This document shows, piece after piece, positions 34,568 through 42,600 of a stretch of DNA of 64,000 nt (the stretch's first letter is position 1; each line of letters starts with the position of its first letter). This stretch comes from UBA1351 sp963677625 (lineage in GTDB: Bacteria > Bacillota > Clostridia > Lachnospirales > Vallitaleaceae): positions 496,001-560,000 of the forward strand of contig CAXXSW010000004.1 in assembly GCA_963677625.2 (NCBI GenBank), written 5' to 3'. A program made the position numbers and the translations under genes. Under the pieces are notes generated by a model. That model saw only the letters and a program-made list of their open reading frames with translations. It was not told where the DNA came from and made no database searches.

Positions 34568-34593
34568 AAGTTCAGTTGGCCAACTGAAGTTCG
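34568..34593. repeat. Near-perfect palindrome in the flagellin leader
   Basis: The 26-bp inverted repeat is centred on TTGGCCAA with one mismatched pair, and the central 18 bp (34571-34588) are perfect. It lies inside the predicted untranslated leader of flagellin, beside the candidate CsrA hairpin, and could stabilise the message. Confidence 0.6.
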
Positions 34594-34627
34594 CCTATAA
34601 CTGAATCACTTGTCAGTTACAGGTATT

Positions 34628-34654
34628 ATTTCGGTAAGGAATTCATCTTCCTTA
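34628..34654 (-). promoter_or_regulatory. SigD-like promoter for flagellin
   Basis: On the minus strand TAAG (34651-34654) and ACCGAAAT (34628-34635) are separated by 15 bases. It would give a leader of about 110 nt that carries the CsrA-type hairpin. Confidence 0.7.
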
Positions 34655-34706
34655 ACCTTATTTTACCCTTTTTTTGTAAACAATTCATGAACAAATCATA
34701 AACAAA

Positions 34707-34934
34707 TCACTTTTTCATTAAATCTTTAAGGGCTTTCGCACCAGCATCACTGGTTTTAGCTGCATTCTTATTTTCTTCCTGTATTTGTAAAAATATTTCC
34801 TTACGGTAAATATTAACACTTCTTGGAGCATCAATTCCTAACTTGATTTGGTCACCTGTAACAGCAATCACTGTCAACTCAATGTCATCCCCGATTATAA
34901 TTGACTCACCAACTTTTCTAGTTAAAGCTAGCAT
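34707..34934 (-). CDS. csrA: Carbon storage regulator CsrA
   Basis: CsrA is a dimeric RNA-binding protein that blocks ribosome access at GGA sites. The N-terminal core MLALTRKVGESIIIGDDIEL and VNIYRKEIFLQIQEEN match the family, including the RNA-contacting residues at both ends. A C-terminal tail of about 15 residues (AGAKALKDLMKK end) extends beyond the usual 61. It lies 2 bp after fliW and upstream of flagellin, the arrangement in which CsrA represses flagellin translation and FliW sequesters CsrA. Confidence 0.95.
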   Translation of the reverse strand: MLALTRKVGESIIIGDDIELTVIAVTGDQIKLGIDAPRSVNIYRKEIFLQIQEENKNAAKTSDAGAKALKDLMKK

Positions 34935-34936
34935 GG

Positions 34937-35389
34937 TTATTCACCTGCCTTCTTCAAAAGTTGTATTTGTTCATAAAGGTTATGACGAACATCATAATCG
35001 TCATTAACAATCACCTGTATTCCTTTTTTCGTGTTATGGTTGATTAAAATAGGTGCTTTAAGATTAGTTGTCATCTGAGTTATATCTTCTGGTATAACCA
35101 CGACCGAAAAAATCTCCAATAACTTCTGGTCAAGTTCGCCTATTTCTCCTATCAAATCGTCATCAACATCTGGAGAATAAGTGGGGTACCACAACATAGG
35201 GTTAACCATAGGTAAACATACATTTTTGTCTTTAAGGGCTTGAAGCCATGCAAAAGGCGCACCCTGATCACCCTCATATAGAACGACGAACTCATGTATA
35301 TGGTCGAAACCAAATATTCCTTTTTTAAATACAACTATCTTGTCATCATTAATTTCAACTTCACCGAAATGTCTTGTATCAATTTTCAA
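34937..35389 (-). CDS. fliW: Flagellar assembly factor FliW
   Basis: FliW binds CsrA and flagellin in a partner switch that couples flagellin translation to secretion. The 150-residue protein shows the family start (IDTRHFGEVEINDDKIVVF), KKGIFGFDHIHEFVVL and the NLKAPILINHNTKKGIQ block near the C terminus. It is directly followed by csrA and preceded by flgL. Confidence 0.95.
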   Translation of the reverse strand: MKIDTRHFGEVEINDDKIVVFKKGIFGFDHIHEFVVLYEGDQGAPFAWLQALKDKNVCLPMVNPMLWYPTYSPDVDDDLIGEIGELDQKLLEIFSVVVIPEDITQMTTNLKAPILINHNTKKGIQVIVNDDYDVRHNLYEQIQLLKKAGE

Positions 35390-35480
35390 TTTACGTCACT
35401 CCTTAATCCTTTTTTTACGCCTAATGATATTCTATTACATAAAATATCAAATGACAAACAACTTATTGATTTATTAATGC

Positions 35481-36830
35481 CTATCTCATAAAGTCCAATA
35501 AAGTAGGTTGAATAATCTTACTGCTTGAACTAAGCGCAATATTATACACAACTTCCTGAGCTGAAAATTTAATTAAAGTCTCAGCCATATCCACATCTTC
35601 GTTCTCAGATAATAAATCATTAAAATTCAGTTTATTCTCTGACAATCGGTTTAATGTTAATTCCAAACGGTTGACCTTACCACCAATAAGCGAAGTAACG
35701 TTTAAGTTGTTTTGAATATGTTTATCCATCTTTCCAATGAGAGAACTAAATTGTTCAGTGAGTAAATCTTGTTTCAATTCATCAGATAAGGATTCATCAT
35801 ATGAAATAGATGTTGTGGCACTAATAATCTCATCTAAATCACGAACTAAATCTGTCGTTATAAAATCATAACCCATAACATTTACCTGCATATCTTGACT
35901 ATAGGACACTTGATAAGTCATAGCCTCTTCTGTCACAGTAAAAACATCTCCAGTAGTTAAATTTGTAGAGTCAAAATAATGATCAGGTCTGACATCTCCT
36001 TTTTTAAAGGAGTCTTTTTCATAGTCAAAATCAAATGTTGTTGGAATCAACTCAGGATCACCTGGTAATACTGGTGGTGATGTTGCATTGACGTTTTCCT
36101 GATTAAAAATCAGTTCACCCGTATCTGTCAAAAAATGTACTTCATTAAGTCCAGGTGCATATGCTTCATTAGCAGCTGGTGGAACCGAGGACAAAGTATC
36201 TGTACTTGACATAGCAATTACTGTGTAACCTGGAATTGTTGCTGGTACTGTGGCCTCGTTAATCGTACCATATCCAAGACGAATTCTTGATGCCTCATGT
36301 ATCTCGTCACCGTATACTCTTTTCACTGTTTCCATTTGTGAACCTTCTAGATGTTCCGTAATCAAGAAATTTTCTGTATTATCTGCTGATTCATAAACTA
36401 ATGATTTGTTTGTTTGATAACCTGTGAAAACGTGACGACCAGCATAAGAAACATTACCTTCATTAACGAGTTGTTGTCTCAACTGCTTGATCTCTTCAAT
36501 CATACTTTCTCTATTTTTTGTTGTGAGGCCTCCTGAAGAACCTTGAACGGACAACTCACTGATACGTTTTGTAATCTCTGTACTATTTTTTATTGCTTGT
36601 TCTGTTACACTTAACCAACTTAGTGCATCATTTGTATTAGTTTCATACTGCTTAATTTCACTAATATTAGTCCTAAACTTAAGAGCTCTAGCAGCTACAA
36701 TCGGATTATCAGAAGGTCGTTGAATTTTCTTACCAGTAGCCTTCTGTTCCTCTAACGAAGCTAATGAAGCTCTATTCTTATTTAGACTTGTTAAGATATT
36801 ATTTATCATCATGGAATTGGTAATTCTCAT
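35481..36830 (-). CDS. flgL: Flagellar hook-associated protein 3 (FlgL)
   Basis: FlgL is the hook-filament junction protein adjacent to the filament. The N-terminal coiled helices (RITNSMMINNILTSLNKNRA, then KKIQRPSDNPIVAARAL) and the C-terminal ALSSSSKIIQPTLLDFM are flagellin-like D0 regions. At 449 residues it is longer than a minimal FlgL of about 300, owing to a central insertion (about residues 160-330). It follows the two flgK genes. Confidence 0.94.
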   Translation of the reverse strand: MRITNSMMINNILTSLNKNRASLASLEEQKATGKKIQRPSDNPIVAARALKFRTNISEIKQYETNTNDALSWLSVTEQAIKNSTEITKRISELSVQGSSGGLTTKNRESMIEEIKQLRQQLVNEGNVSYAGRHVFTGYQTNKSLVYESADNTENFLITEHLEGSQMETVKRVYGDEIHEASRIRLGYGTINEATVPATIPGYTVIAMSSTDTLSSVPPAANEAYAPGLNEVHFLTDTGELIFNQENVNATSPPVLPGDPELIPTTFDFDYEKDSFKKGDVRPDHYFDSTNLTTGDVFTVTEEAMTYQVSYSQDMQVNVMGYDFITTDLVRDLDEIISATTSISYDESLSDELKQDLLTEQFSSLIGKMDKHIQNNLNVTSLIGGKVNRLELTLNRLSENKLNFNDLLSENEDVDMAETLIKFSAQEVVYNIALSSSSKIIQPTLLDFMR

Positions 36831-36875
36831 ATCATCGCCTCCTTGGTTTTATCCTACACTTGCTAACTTAAAAAG

Positions 36876-38594
36876 TTATCTAGCTCCCATTTGATTAATA
36901 GTTACATCATATATTTCATCAAAAACGGATATGATTTTTGCCGACATATTATAGGCCTGTTGAAATTTCACAAGATTCATTGCCTCTTCATCCAAGTCCA
37001 CATCAGAAACAGATAATCTCTGATTGATAATAAGACTACTTAATTGTTCCTGCCCCTCTTTAAAGGATGTAATCTGTTTCACATCTATTCCCATTTCACT
37101 AATAACGGATTGAATATAATTATCCGGAACACCTTTAGCAAACATTTCAGTATCATGTCGTAATTCAATAAAGTCCAAAACTAAATCGTTAGCACTTTCA
37201 CCATCACCAGCATTATACTTAGTCTTAAGCAAATCGATATCATCAACGATTTCCTTATTCACCCTAAAATTTTCTATGGTAAAGACATCGTAGGAACTCG
37301 GATTTAGAACATCCAATGGTGGAACTCCGGTATACCCTTCATAAGTAAAGAGTGGGAGGCCTGAACCTGAATCACCTTGCTCATGAATAGCATTAAACTC
37401 TCTAGCAATAGTTCTTACAAATTCATTTAATTGCTGAACATAATACGGAATCCCTTTAAAATCCGTCTCAACCCCCATAGAAGCCTGAGTTGCCGTTGCA
37501 GGTGCAGGTGTACCAGGATCTAGAGTAAAAACCATATCTCCGGTCGTATCATTATAGGTATATGAAGTATACTCAATGGTTAATCCCTCCATGGTTATAG
37601 CACCTGCTGGTGGAAGATCATGTCGACTAACCGGATTCATAGTTACAGTTGTTGTTCCTGCACCTCCTGTAATCGTACCTTTAAAATTGTCCTTATTATT
37701 ACCATCTCTTACCTCCAAATATCCCTTCAATTGACCTGAAAGATTTGGATTTTCGATATAAAACCGCTTGCCGGATTTCCAGTAAACATCATACATGTCC
37801 ACATTATCTTCTGGATTTGAGATATACGATTTTGGGCGAACTTCCAGTTCATTTGAAACCGGCCCATGAACAAGTTGCTGTCCATTTATTGTTATATCAA
37901 GTGTTTCCATACCGTTGACATCTTGGGTAACATCCACATCTATATTGACAATTTTAGATAAATCATCAATTAAGCGCATACGTTCATCTCTTAAATCATT
38001 TGCACGGTCTCCCGTGAGCTCAAGATTCCCAATTTGTTGATTAATAATTGCTATTTGATTGGAAATGAAATTCATTTGATCCACGCTTGTTTTGACTCCA
38101 AAATTCGCTTCATTTTGGAGCTCTTCAAACCGATTGTCCATATCATTAATATAGGTTGTAAAGCTTTCTAAGGAGTTGACGAAATTCACTCTTGTTGCTG
38201 TATCACTTGGATTCTTAGCTACATCCTGAAGGCTTTGGAAAACTTTATCAAAATATGCTGTAAAACCAACATCCGTCGGTTCATTAAATATCATTTCCAT
38301 TTGGCTAAGAGCTTCATATTTCACTTCATAGGAACCTAAATCTCGATTAATATTCCAGAACTTATAGTCAAGATACTCATCTCTGTATTGACCGACACTT
38401 GATATTTCCGCTCCTGTTCCAACCATCCCTCTAAAATTATTACTAAGGGGACGAAGCGCTCTCTGAACACCATATTGTCTGGAGTAGCCTTCTGTTTCCG
38501 AATTACTTATGTTATGATTTGTAATGTCCATAGCTGTTCTTGCTGTATACAAACCTTGTTGTGCAACATTAAAACCAAAAAATGATGAACGCAT
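36876..38594 (-). CDS. flgK: Flagellar hook-associated protein 1, second paralogue
   Basis: FlgK joins the hook to FlgL. This 572-residue copy has the rod/hook N-terminal block SSFFGFNVAQQGLYTARTA and ITNHNISNSETEGYSRQ, and a C-terminal D0 helix EEAMNLVKFQQAYNMSAKII. It lies 13 bp after another complete flgK and before flgL. Both copies keep the export and assembly ends, so neither looks like a pseudogene. They differ in the central domains. Which one forms the working junction is unclear. Confidence 0.92.
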   Translation of the reverse strand: MRSSFFGFNVAQQGLYTARTAMDITNHNISNSETEGYSRQYGVQRALRPLSNNFRGMVGTGAEISSVGQYRDEYLDYKFWNINRDLGSYEVKYEALSQMEMIFNEPTDVGFTAYFDKVFQSLQDVAKNPSDTATRVNFVNSLESFTTYINDMDNRFEELQNEANFGVKTSVDQMNFISNQIAIINQQIGNLELTGDRANDLRDERMRLIDDLSKIVNIDVDVTQDVNGMETLDITINGQQLVHGPVSNELEVRPKSYISNPEDNVDMYDVYWKSGKRFYIENPNLSGQLKGYLEVRDGNNKDNFKGTITGGAGTTTVTMNPVSRHDLPPAGAITMEGLTIEYTSYTYNDTTGDMVFTLDPGTPAPATATQASMGVETDFKGIPYYVQQLNEFVRTIAREFNAIHEQGDSGSGLPLFTYEGYTGVPPLDVLNPSSYDVFTIENFRVNKEIVDDIDLLKTKYNAGDGESANDLVLDFIELRHDTEMFAKGVPDNYIQSVISEMGIDVKQITSFKEGQEQLSSLIINQRLSVSDVDLDEEAMNLVKFQQAYNMSAKIISVFDEIYDVTINQMGAR

Positions 38595-38607
38595 TGATTA
38601 CTCCTTT

Positions 38608-40251
38608 CTATCTTCCAACCAATCCAGTTTGATCGATAACTCTACCAATCATCTGATCCAAGACAGTAACAACTCTAGCAGAAGCGTTATATGCATGTTG
38701 ATATTTCATCATATTACCTAATTCTTCATCTGTAGAGACTCCCATTAACTGAGACCTTTGATTGTCAATTTGTTTCGTTAAAACATCTTGATTTTCCATT
38801 TGATTATTAATGGAACTTCCCATATTTCCCACATTTGCGATGAAGCCATTATAATAATCACTAAAATTATAGACACTAGATGTACCCGGCTCCAAAACCG
38901 AGAAAGGCTCTTGCCATTTGGTTAATATATCTTGGATAACTGAACTATCACCGTTAACACCAAGATCAGTGCTTAAACTGATTTTATTATAATCCACTAA
39001 GATTTCAGGATTCACTTGAATATTTCCAGCTGAATATAGACTATACTCATTAGAAGAATCTTCTGGGTTATAATTACCTACTCCATCATATCTGTCCATA
39101 TATTTTCTAGTAAAAAACTCAACACCTTGTGTCCCATTTAACCCATAAGGTGCATTTGGATCCATGGTTCCCGGAGGACCACCAACAACTGGTGACATCA
39201 CGTCATTAATCATAGTGACAATCCCATGAACAAGATTATCAAATTGCGCCTGAACGGTCATAATTGTTGATGTTTCAACCTCATCCTCATAGGTAGCTTG
39301 ATTTTGCAAATCAGTGTAATTAGCAACTCTTGTTCCCCTGCTAATCATCAAACCTTTTAGTTCACCTTTATTATTGTCATATTGAGGTCCTACTGGATTG
39401 TCAAAATCAAACAATTTCTGTGTAACAGCCGGAGGGCCTACTTTACTTAAATGTGGCCAGTATGGATCAATCAATTGACTAAAATCCTCTGCTTGAATTG
39501 TTTCCAACTTCCAAGCCTCTCCTGCTGTAACAAAGGGTACATTCTCAACACTTATCAACACATTACCTTGCTTATCTTCTTTAGTGGATATATCGACAAG
39601 ATAAGACAATTCATCAATCAATGAATTCCTTCGATCCCTATAGTCATTTGCATTTCCACCATTTACTTCTTCTGCTACAATAATCTTATTGAGTTCAAAT
39701 ATTTCATCACCGATTTCATTTATTCTATTAACTTTCTTAGAAATTTTATTATTGATATTTGTTTGATACTCATTTAATTGCTTCATAATCAAATTAGATT
39801 TTTCAACAAATAAAACAGCATTCTGTACAAAAGACCCTCTTGTTTCCAATCCTTCTGGATGTTTGGATAGTTCATTCATAGATTCCCATAAATCATTAAT
39901 AATCTGTGAAAAGGCTTCCCCTTCTGTTTCACCTAGAATATTCTCAATTTCTTCAATAGATTGAGCCTGTGAAGAGTAGAAACCAAACCGTCCATTTTCA
40001 TCTCTAAATGCCAAATCAAGAAACTGATCTCTGACTTGTCTTATAGTTTGTACATCTGTTCCTAAACCAACCTGATTATATGAAGTTGCACTTTGTCCAA
40101 TTTTTAAATAACTGGAATCGCGCATTAAAACCTGTTGTCTTACATATCCTGGAGTATTTACATTGGTCAAGTTGTGTGCCGTTGTATTCAATGCTGCTTG
40201 ATTTGCCATTAATCCTGATACGGCTCTAGATAATGCTGCTATACTACTCAT
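38608..40251 (-). CDS. flgK: Flagellar hook-associated protein 1, first paralogue
   Basis: A 547-residue FlgK with the N-terminal motif ALNTTAHNLTNVNTPGYVRQ and a C-terminal GNMMKYQHAYNASARVVTVL. It is the copy next to flgN. The paralogue directly downstream shares the terminal D0/D1 regions but little between. Tandem copies suggest a duplicated hook-filament adapter or two rings of different composition. Confidence 0.93.
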   Translation of the reverse strand: MSSIAALSRAVSGLMANQAALNTTAHNLTNVNTPGYVRQQVLMRDSSYLKIGQSATSYNQVGLGTDVQTIRQVRDQFLDLAFRDENGRFGFYSSQAQSIEEIENILGETEGEAFSQIINDLWESMNELSKHPEGLETRGSFVQNAVLFVEKSNLIMKQLNEYQTNINNKISKKVNRINEIGDEIFELNKIIVAEEVNGGNANDYRDRRNSLIDELSYLVDISTKEDKQGNVLISVENVPFVTAGEAWKLETIQAEDFSQLIDPYWPHLSKVGPPAVTQKLFDFDNPVGPQYDNNKGELKGLMISRGTRVANYTDLQNQATYEDEVETSTIMTVQAQFDNLVHGIVTMINDVMSPVVGGPPGTMDPNAPYGLNGTQGVEFFTRKYMDRYDGVGNYNPEDSSNEYSLYSAGNIQVNPEILVDYNKISLSTDLGVNGDSSVIQDILTKWQEPFSVLEPGTSSVYNFSDYYNGFIANVGNMGSSINNQMENQDVLTKQIDNQRSQLMGVSTDEELGNMMKYQHAYNASARVVTVLDQMIGRVIDQTGLVGR

Positions 40252-40300
40252 AAATACTCCTTTCTATACTCATTCAATTCTTCCAAAATCATTGACCCCA

Positions 40301-40813
40301 CTATTGCTTAGCATCAAAGAAATTTCTACCATTCTGTTGGTCGTATAAACCACCTTTTTTCTGATACGCATTTCCCTGGGGCATCGAAGATGCGCTTTGT
40401 AAAGCATTCATGGTAAAACTTACATAATCCAAAGATTCTTTAATTAAGGTCTTATTGATATCATTAATCTTCTTGACCTCATCAACAACTTCAATCATAT
40501 GCTGACTGACCTTTTTGAGCCTTGTCTGTTCGTCCTTTTGACCTTGTAGTAAGTCTATTAAGGAAGATACGGTCATGGTTTTAGGGTCTTTATTAGTAAC
40601 AAGACAGACATCTTCAATCAGCTCTTGTCTTTTTTTCTCTAGACGCAATAAGCGCCCAGCTACACCTTGCTCTTCATCAGTAAGTGTTTGTAGGCTGGGC
40701 ACATCTCCCTTAATAATAACTTCCTTTTTATTATTTGCCACTATTCGGAGGGATTCATAACATCCTGTTGTTTCCTCCAAAACGCTAATCAGTTCTTCAA
40801 TTAAACTTGCCAC
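40301..40813 (-). CDS. flgN: Flagellar export chaperone FlgN
   Basis: FlgN binds FlgK and FlgL and delivers them to the export gate. The protein is a helical bundle beginning ASLIEELISVLEETTGCYESL and has the long central helices typical of the family. Its C-terminal 30 residues are polar and loose. I set the start at the GTG at 40811-40813, with AAGGTG at proper spacing; an earlier GTG overlaps the ribosome site. It is flanked by flgM and flgK, the standard order. Confidence 0.88.
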   Translation of the reverse strand: MASLIEELISVLEETTGCYESLRIVANNKKEVIIKGDVPSLQTLTDEEQGVAGRLLRLEKKRQELIEDVCLVTNKDPKTMTVSSLIDLLQGQKDEQTRLKKVSQHMIEVVDEVKKINDINKTLIKESLDYVSFTMNALQSASSMPQGNAYQKKGGLYDQQNGRNFFDAKQ

Positions 40814-40931
40814 GCGTGTCACCTTCCATCTTCAAAATCATCTTGTCTTGATACGCGAGTTATCGGTTACAAAAAACACCAGATGTAAGGGAAGGACGAA
40901 AGAGAAACTACCCTGTAGTTCCTCAGTCATT

Positions 40932-41207
40932 CTAGACTTCCCTACTTTGTGCTAATAATTTTTCTGCGATTTGGTTGGCGCTGATATTATATTGACCCGC
41001 TTGAATCTGAGCTTTAATATCATTAACCTTTTCCATCCGCACATCTGGTGTGTTATCCACTGCCTTCTTAGCAACAGCTAAGTCTTTGGCTATGGTAGAA
41101 AATGAAACTTCGTCTTTGGCAGGAACGGACGTATTACTTCCATACGCTTTATTAGCACGCTTAGATTTGTATACATTTCCTACATTTCCGATTCCATTTA
41201 TTTTCAT
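40932..41207 (-). CDS. flgM: Anti-sigma-D factor FlgM
   Basis: FlgM holds SigD inactive until the hook is complete. The 91-residue protein starts MKINGIGNVGNVYKSK, with a disordered middle, and ends with the sigma-binding helices VNDIKAQIQAGQYNISANQI and EKLLAQS. The ATG at 41205-41207 has AAAGGTGG 8 nt upstream. The SigD-like promoter at 41241-41268 makes it part of a feedback loop with its own sigma factor. Confidence 0.92.
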   Translation of the reverse strand: MKINGIGNVGNVYKSKRANKAYGSNTSVPAKDEVSFSTIAKDLAVAKKAVDNTPDVRMEKVNDIKAQIQAGQYNISANQIAEKLLAQSREV

Positions 41208-41240
41208 CTTTTTCACCACCTTTGCTTATTTTCATTATAT

Positions 41241-41268
41241 GTATCGGACTAGCTAGGCTCATAGTTTA
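41241..41268 (-). promoter_or_regulatory. SigD-like promoter for flgM-flgN-flgK-flgK-flgL-fliW-csrA
   Basis: On the minus strand TAAA (41265-41268) and TCCGATAC (41241-41248) are 16 bases apart; six of the eight -10 positions match SigD. It lies between the yvyF terminator and flgM. Confidence 0.7.
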
Positions 41269-41278
41269 GCTCGAAATG

Positions 41279-41311
41279 AAAAAAACACCAAAAACTTTCG
41301 TTCTTGGTGTT
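41279..41311 (-). terminator. Intrinsic terminator after yvyF
   Basis: On the minus strand AACACCAAGAAC pairs with GTTTTTGGTGTT around a short loop and is followed by a run of U encoded by 41279-41285. It separates the recD2-comF-yvyF unit from flgM. Confidence 0.75.
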
Positions 41312-41323
41312 ACAATTTTCTAT

Positions 41324-41743
41324 CTACCTGTCTTTATTTAAGAAACGCATTTGACTTTTACGTCCAGTATTTTCTTGTTCATTAGTTATTGCATCTGAAT
41401 TGTGTTCCCTTTGTACACTTTGGAGTTCATTAAGCGTTTCTTTCTTACATTCTTCACAAAATCTTCCTGTTTTAATTGATTTACCGCACCGTTCACACTC
41501 AATACCAACAGCACTATCACTGGTAAAACTTAAACGTTCTTCACGAATCCACTGTTTAATCTGTTTAGAATCTACTTTACACTCATCAGCCACTTCTTGA
41601 ATAGATGCTTGAGGATTTCTCCTAATGAAAGACCTTACATCCTTGAATAAAATTTCCAATTCTTTTTTACATGATGCACAAACCGGCTGTCCTGTTACAT
41701 AATTAAAAATCTTCTTACATCTCTGACATGTTCTTACGTCCAT
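41324..41743 (-). CDS. yvyF: Flagellar operon protein YvyF
   Basis: This family (flagellar operon protein, TIGR03826) is found next to flgM in Firmicutes; its function is unknown. The protein has two zinc-ribbon-like cysteine sets: Cys 6, 9, 22 and 25 (CQRCKKIF and CASCKKE) and a second near residues 80-100 (CERCGKSIKTGRFCEEC). A helix-turn-helix-like segment, ASIQEVADECKVDSKQIKQW, lies between. It is likely to bind DNA or RNA. Confidence 0.85.
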   Translation of the reverse strand: MDVRTCQRCKKIFNYVTGQPVCASCKKELEILFKDVRSFIRRNPQASIQEVADECKVDSKQIKQWIREERLSFTSDSAVGIECERCGKSIKTGRFCEECKKETLNELQSVQREHNSDAITNEQENTGRKSQMRFLNKDR

Positions 41744-41808
41744 TATAAACCTCCTATGCTTACCTTTGTATTCTTGAAATATGAGTACTATTTCCTAAAC
41801 AACTCATC

Positions 41809-42600
41809 TTAGTATCCTCTCCCAATAGCAAGCGTTAAGAAATAAATCTCACTAGCTCCTTCATCTAACAAAGCTTTGGCACAAGAATCAATCGTTGCAC
41901 CAGTTGTATAAATATCATCAATAAGCAAGATCTTCTTACCGACAATTCGATCCCTCTTCTTTACCTTAAATGCAGAATCAAGATTATGAATCCTTTCATC
42001 ATCCTTTAAATTTTTCTGTGGTTTAGTCATCTTTTTCCTATATAAAACCTGACTGTCACAGGGTAAATCAAGATCCAGCCCCAAAGTCCTAGCAATAATC
42101 TCAGCCTGATTATAACCTCTCTCCAGATATCGAAACAAGTGTAGCGGAACAGGAATAATCAAATCTACATCCCATAAACCTTCGTGTCTATAATAATCGG
42201 CAAGAATTCTTCCAAACCGTTCTCCTAACCACGTTTGTTTAAAAAACTTAAGGCCAAAAAGACTTTTCTTAATTATTCCTTCGTAAACAAAGACACCTCT
42301 GCCCATCTGGAAACTGTGTGAAACCTTGCTACAATCAAAACATATAGGAGCTTTCGATTCATGGACCTTACCACATTTTTCACAGTAATCCTTGGTTATC
42401 ATTTTAAGTTCATTATAGCACAATTGGCAACAATCCGCTTTAAGATCTTCAAGAAGTTCATAGCATCCAATACATCTGTTAGGGTATAACCATTCTCCAA
42501 ATATTCTAAAAAGACCAGTTATATAAGGAAATAGACTTTCACCATCACTCTGTCCTGACTTATGAGCTTTCATATTCATATTTAACTTCATCAACTCCAA
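41809..42600 (-). CDS. comF: ComF family protein
   Basis: ComFC/GntX-type proteins assist DNA uptake. The N-terminal zinc ribbon has CIGCYELL and CQLC, then CEKCGKV; the C-terminal phosphoribosyltransferase domain has KILLIDDIYTTGATIDS. The start is unclear: the open frame begins at 42600 inside the end of recD2, and several ATG codons lie within the first 12 codons, none with a strong ribosome site. The comF-yvyF-flgM order is that of B. subtilis, but comFA and comFB are replaced by recD2 here. Confidence 0.88.
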   Translation of the reverse strand: MELMKLNMNMKAHKSGQSDGESLFPYITGLFRIFGEWLYPNRCIGCYELLEDLKADCCQLCYNELKMITKDYCEKCGKVHESKAPICFDCSKVSHSFQMGRGVFVYEGIIKKSLFGLKFFKQTWLGERFGRILADYYRHEGLWDVDLIIPVPLHLFRYLERGYNQAEIIARTLGLDLDLPCDSQVLYRKKMTKPQKNLKDDERIHNLDSAFKVKKRDRIVGKKILLIDDIYTTGATIDSCAKALLDEGASEIYFLTLAIGRGY

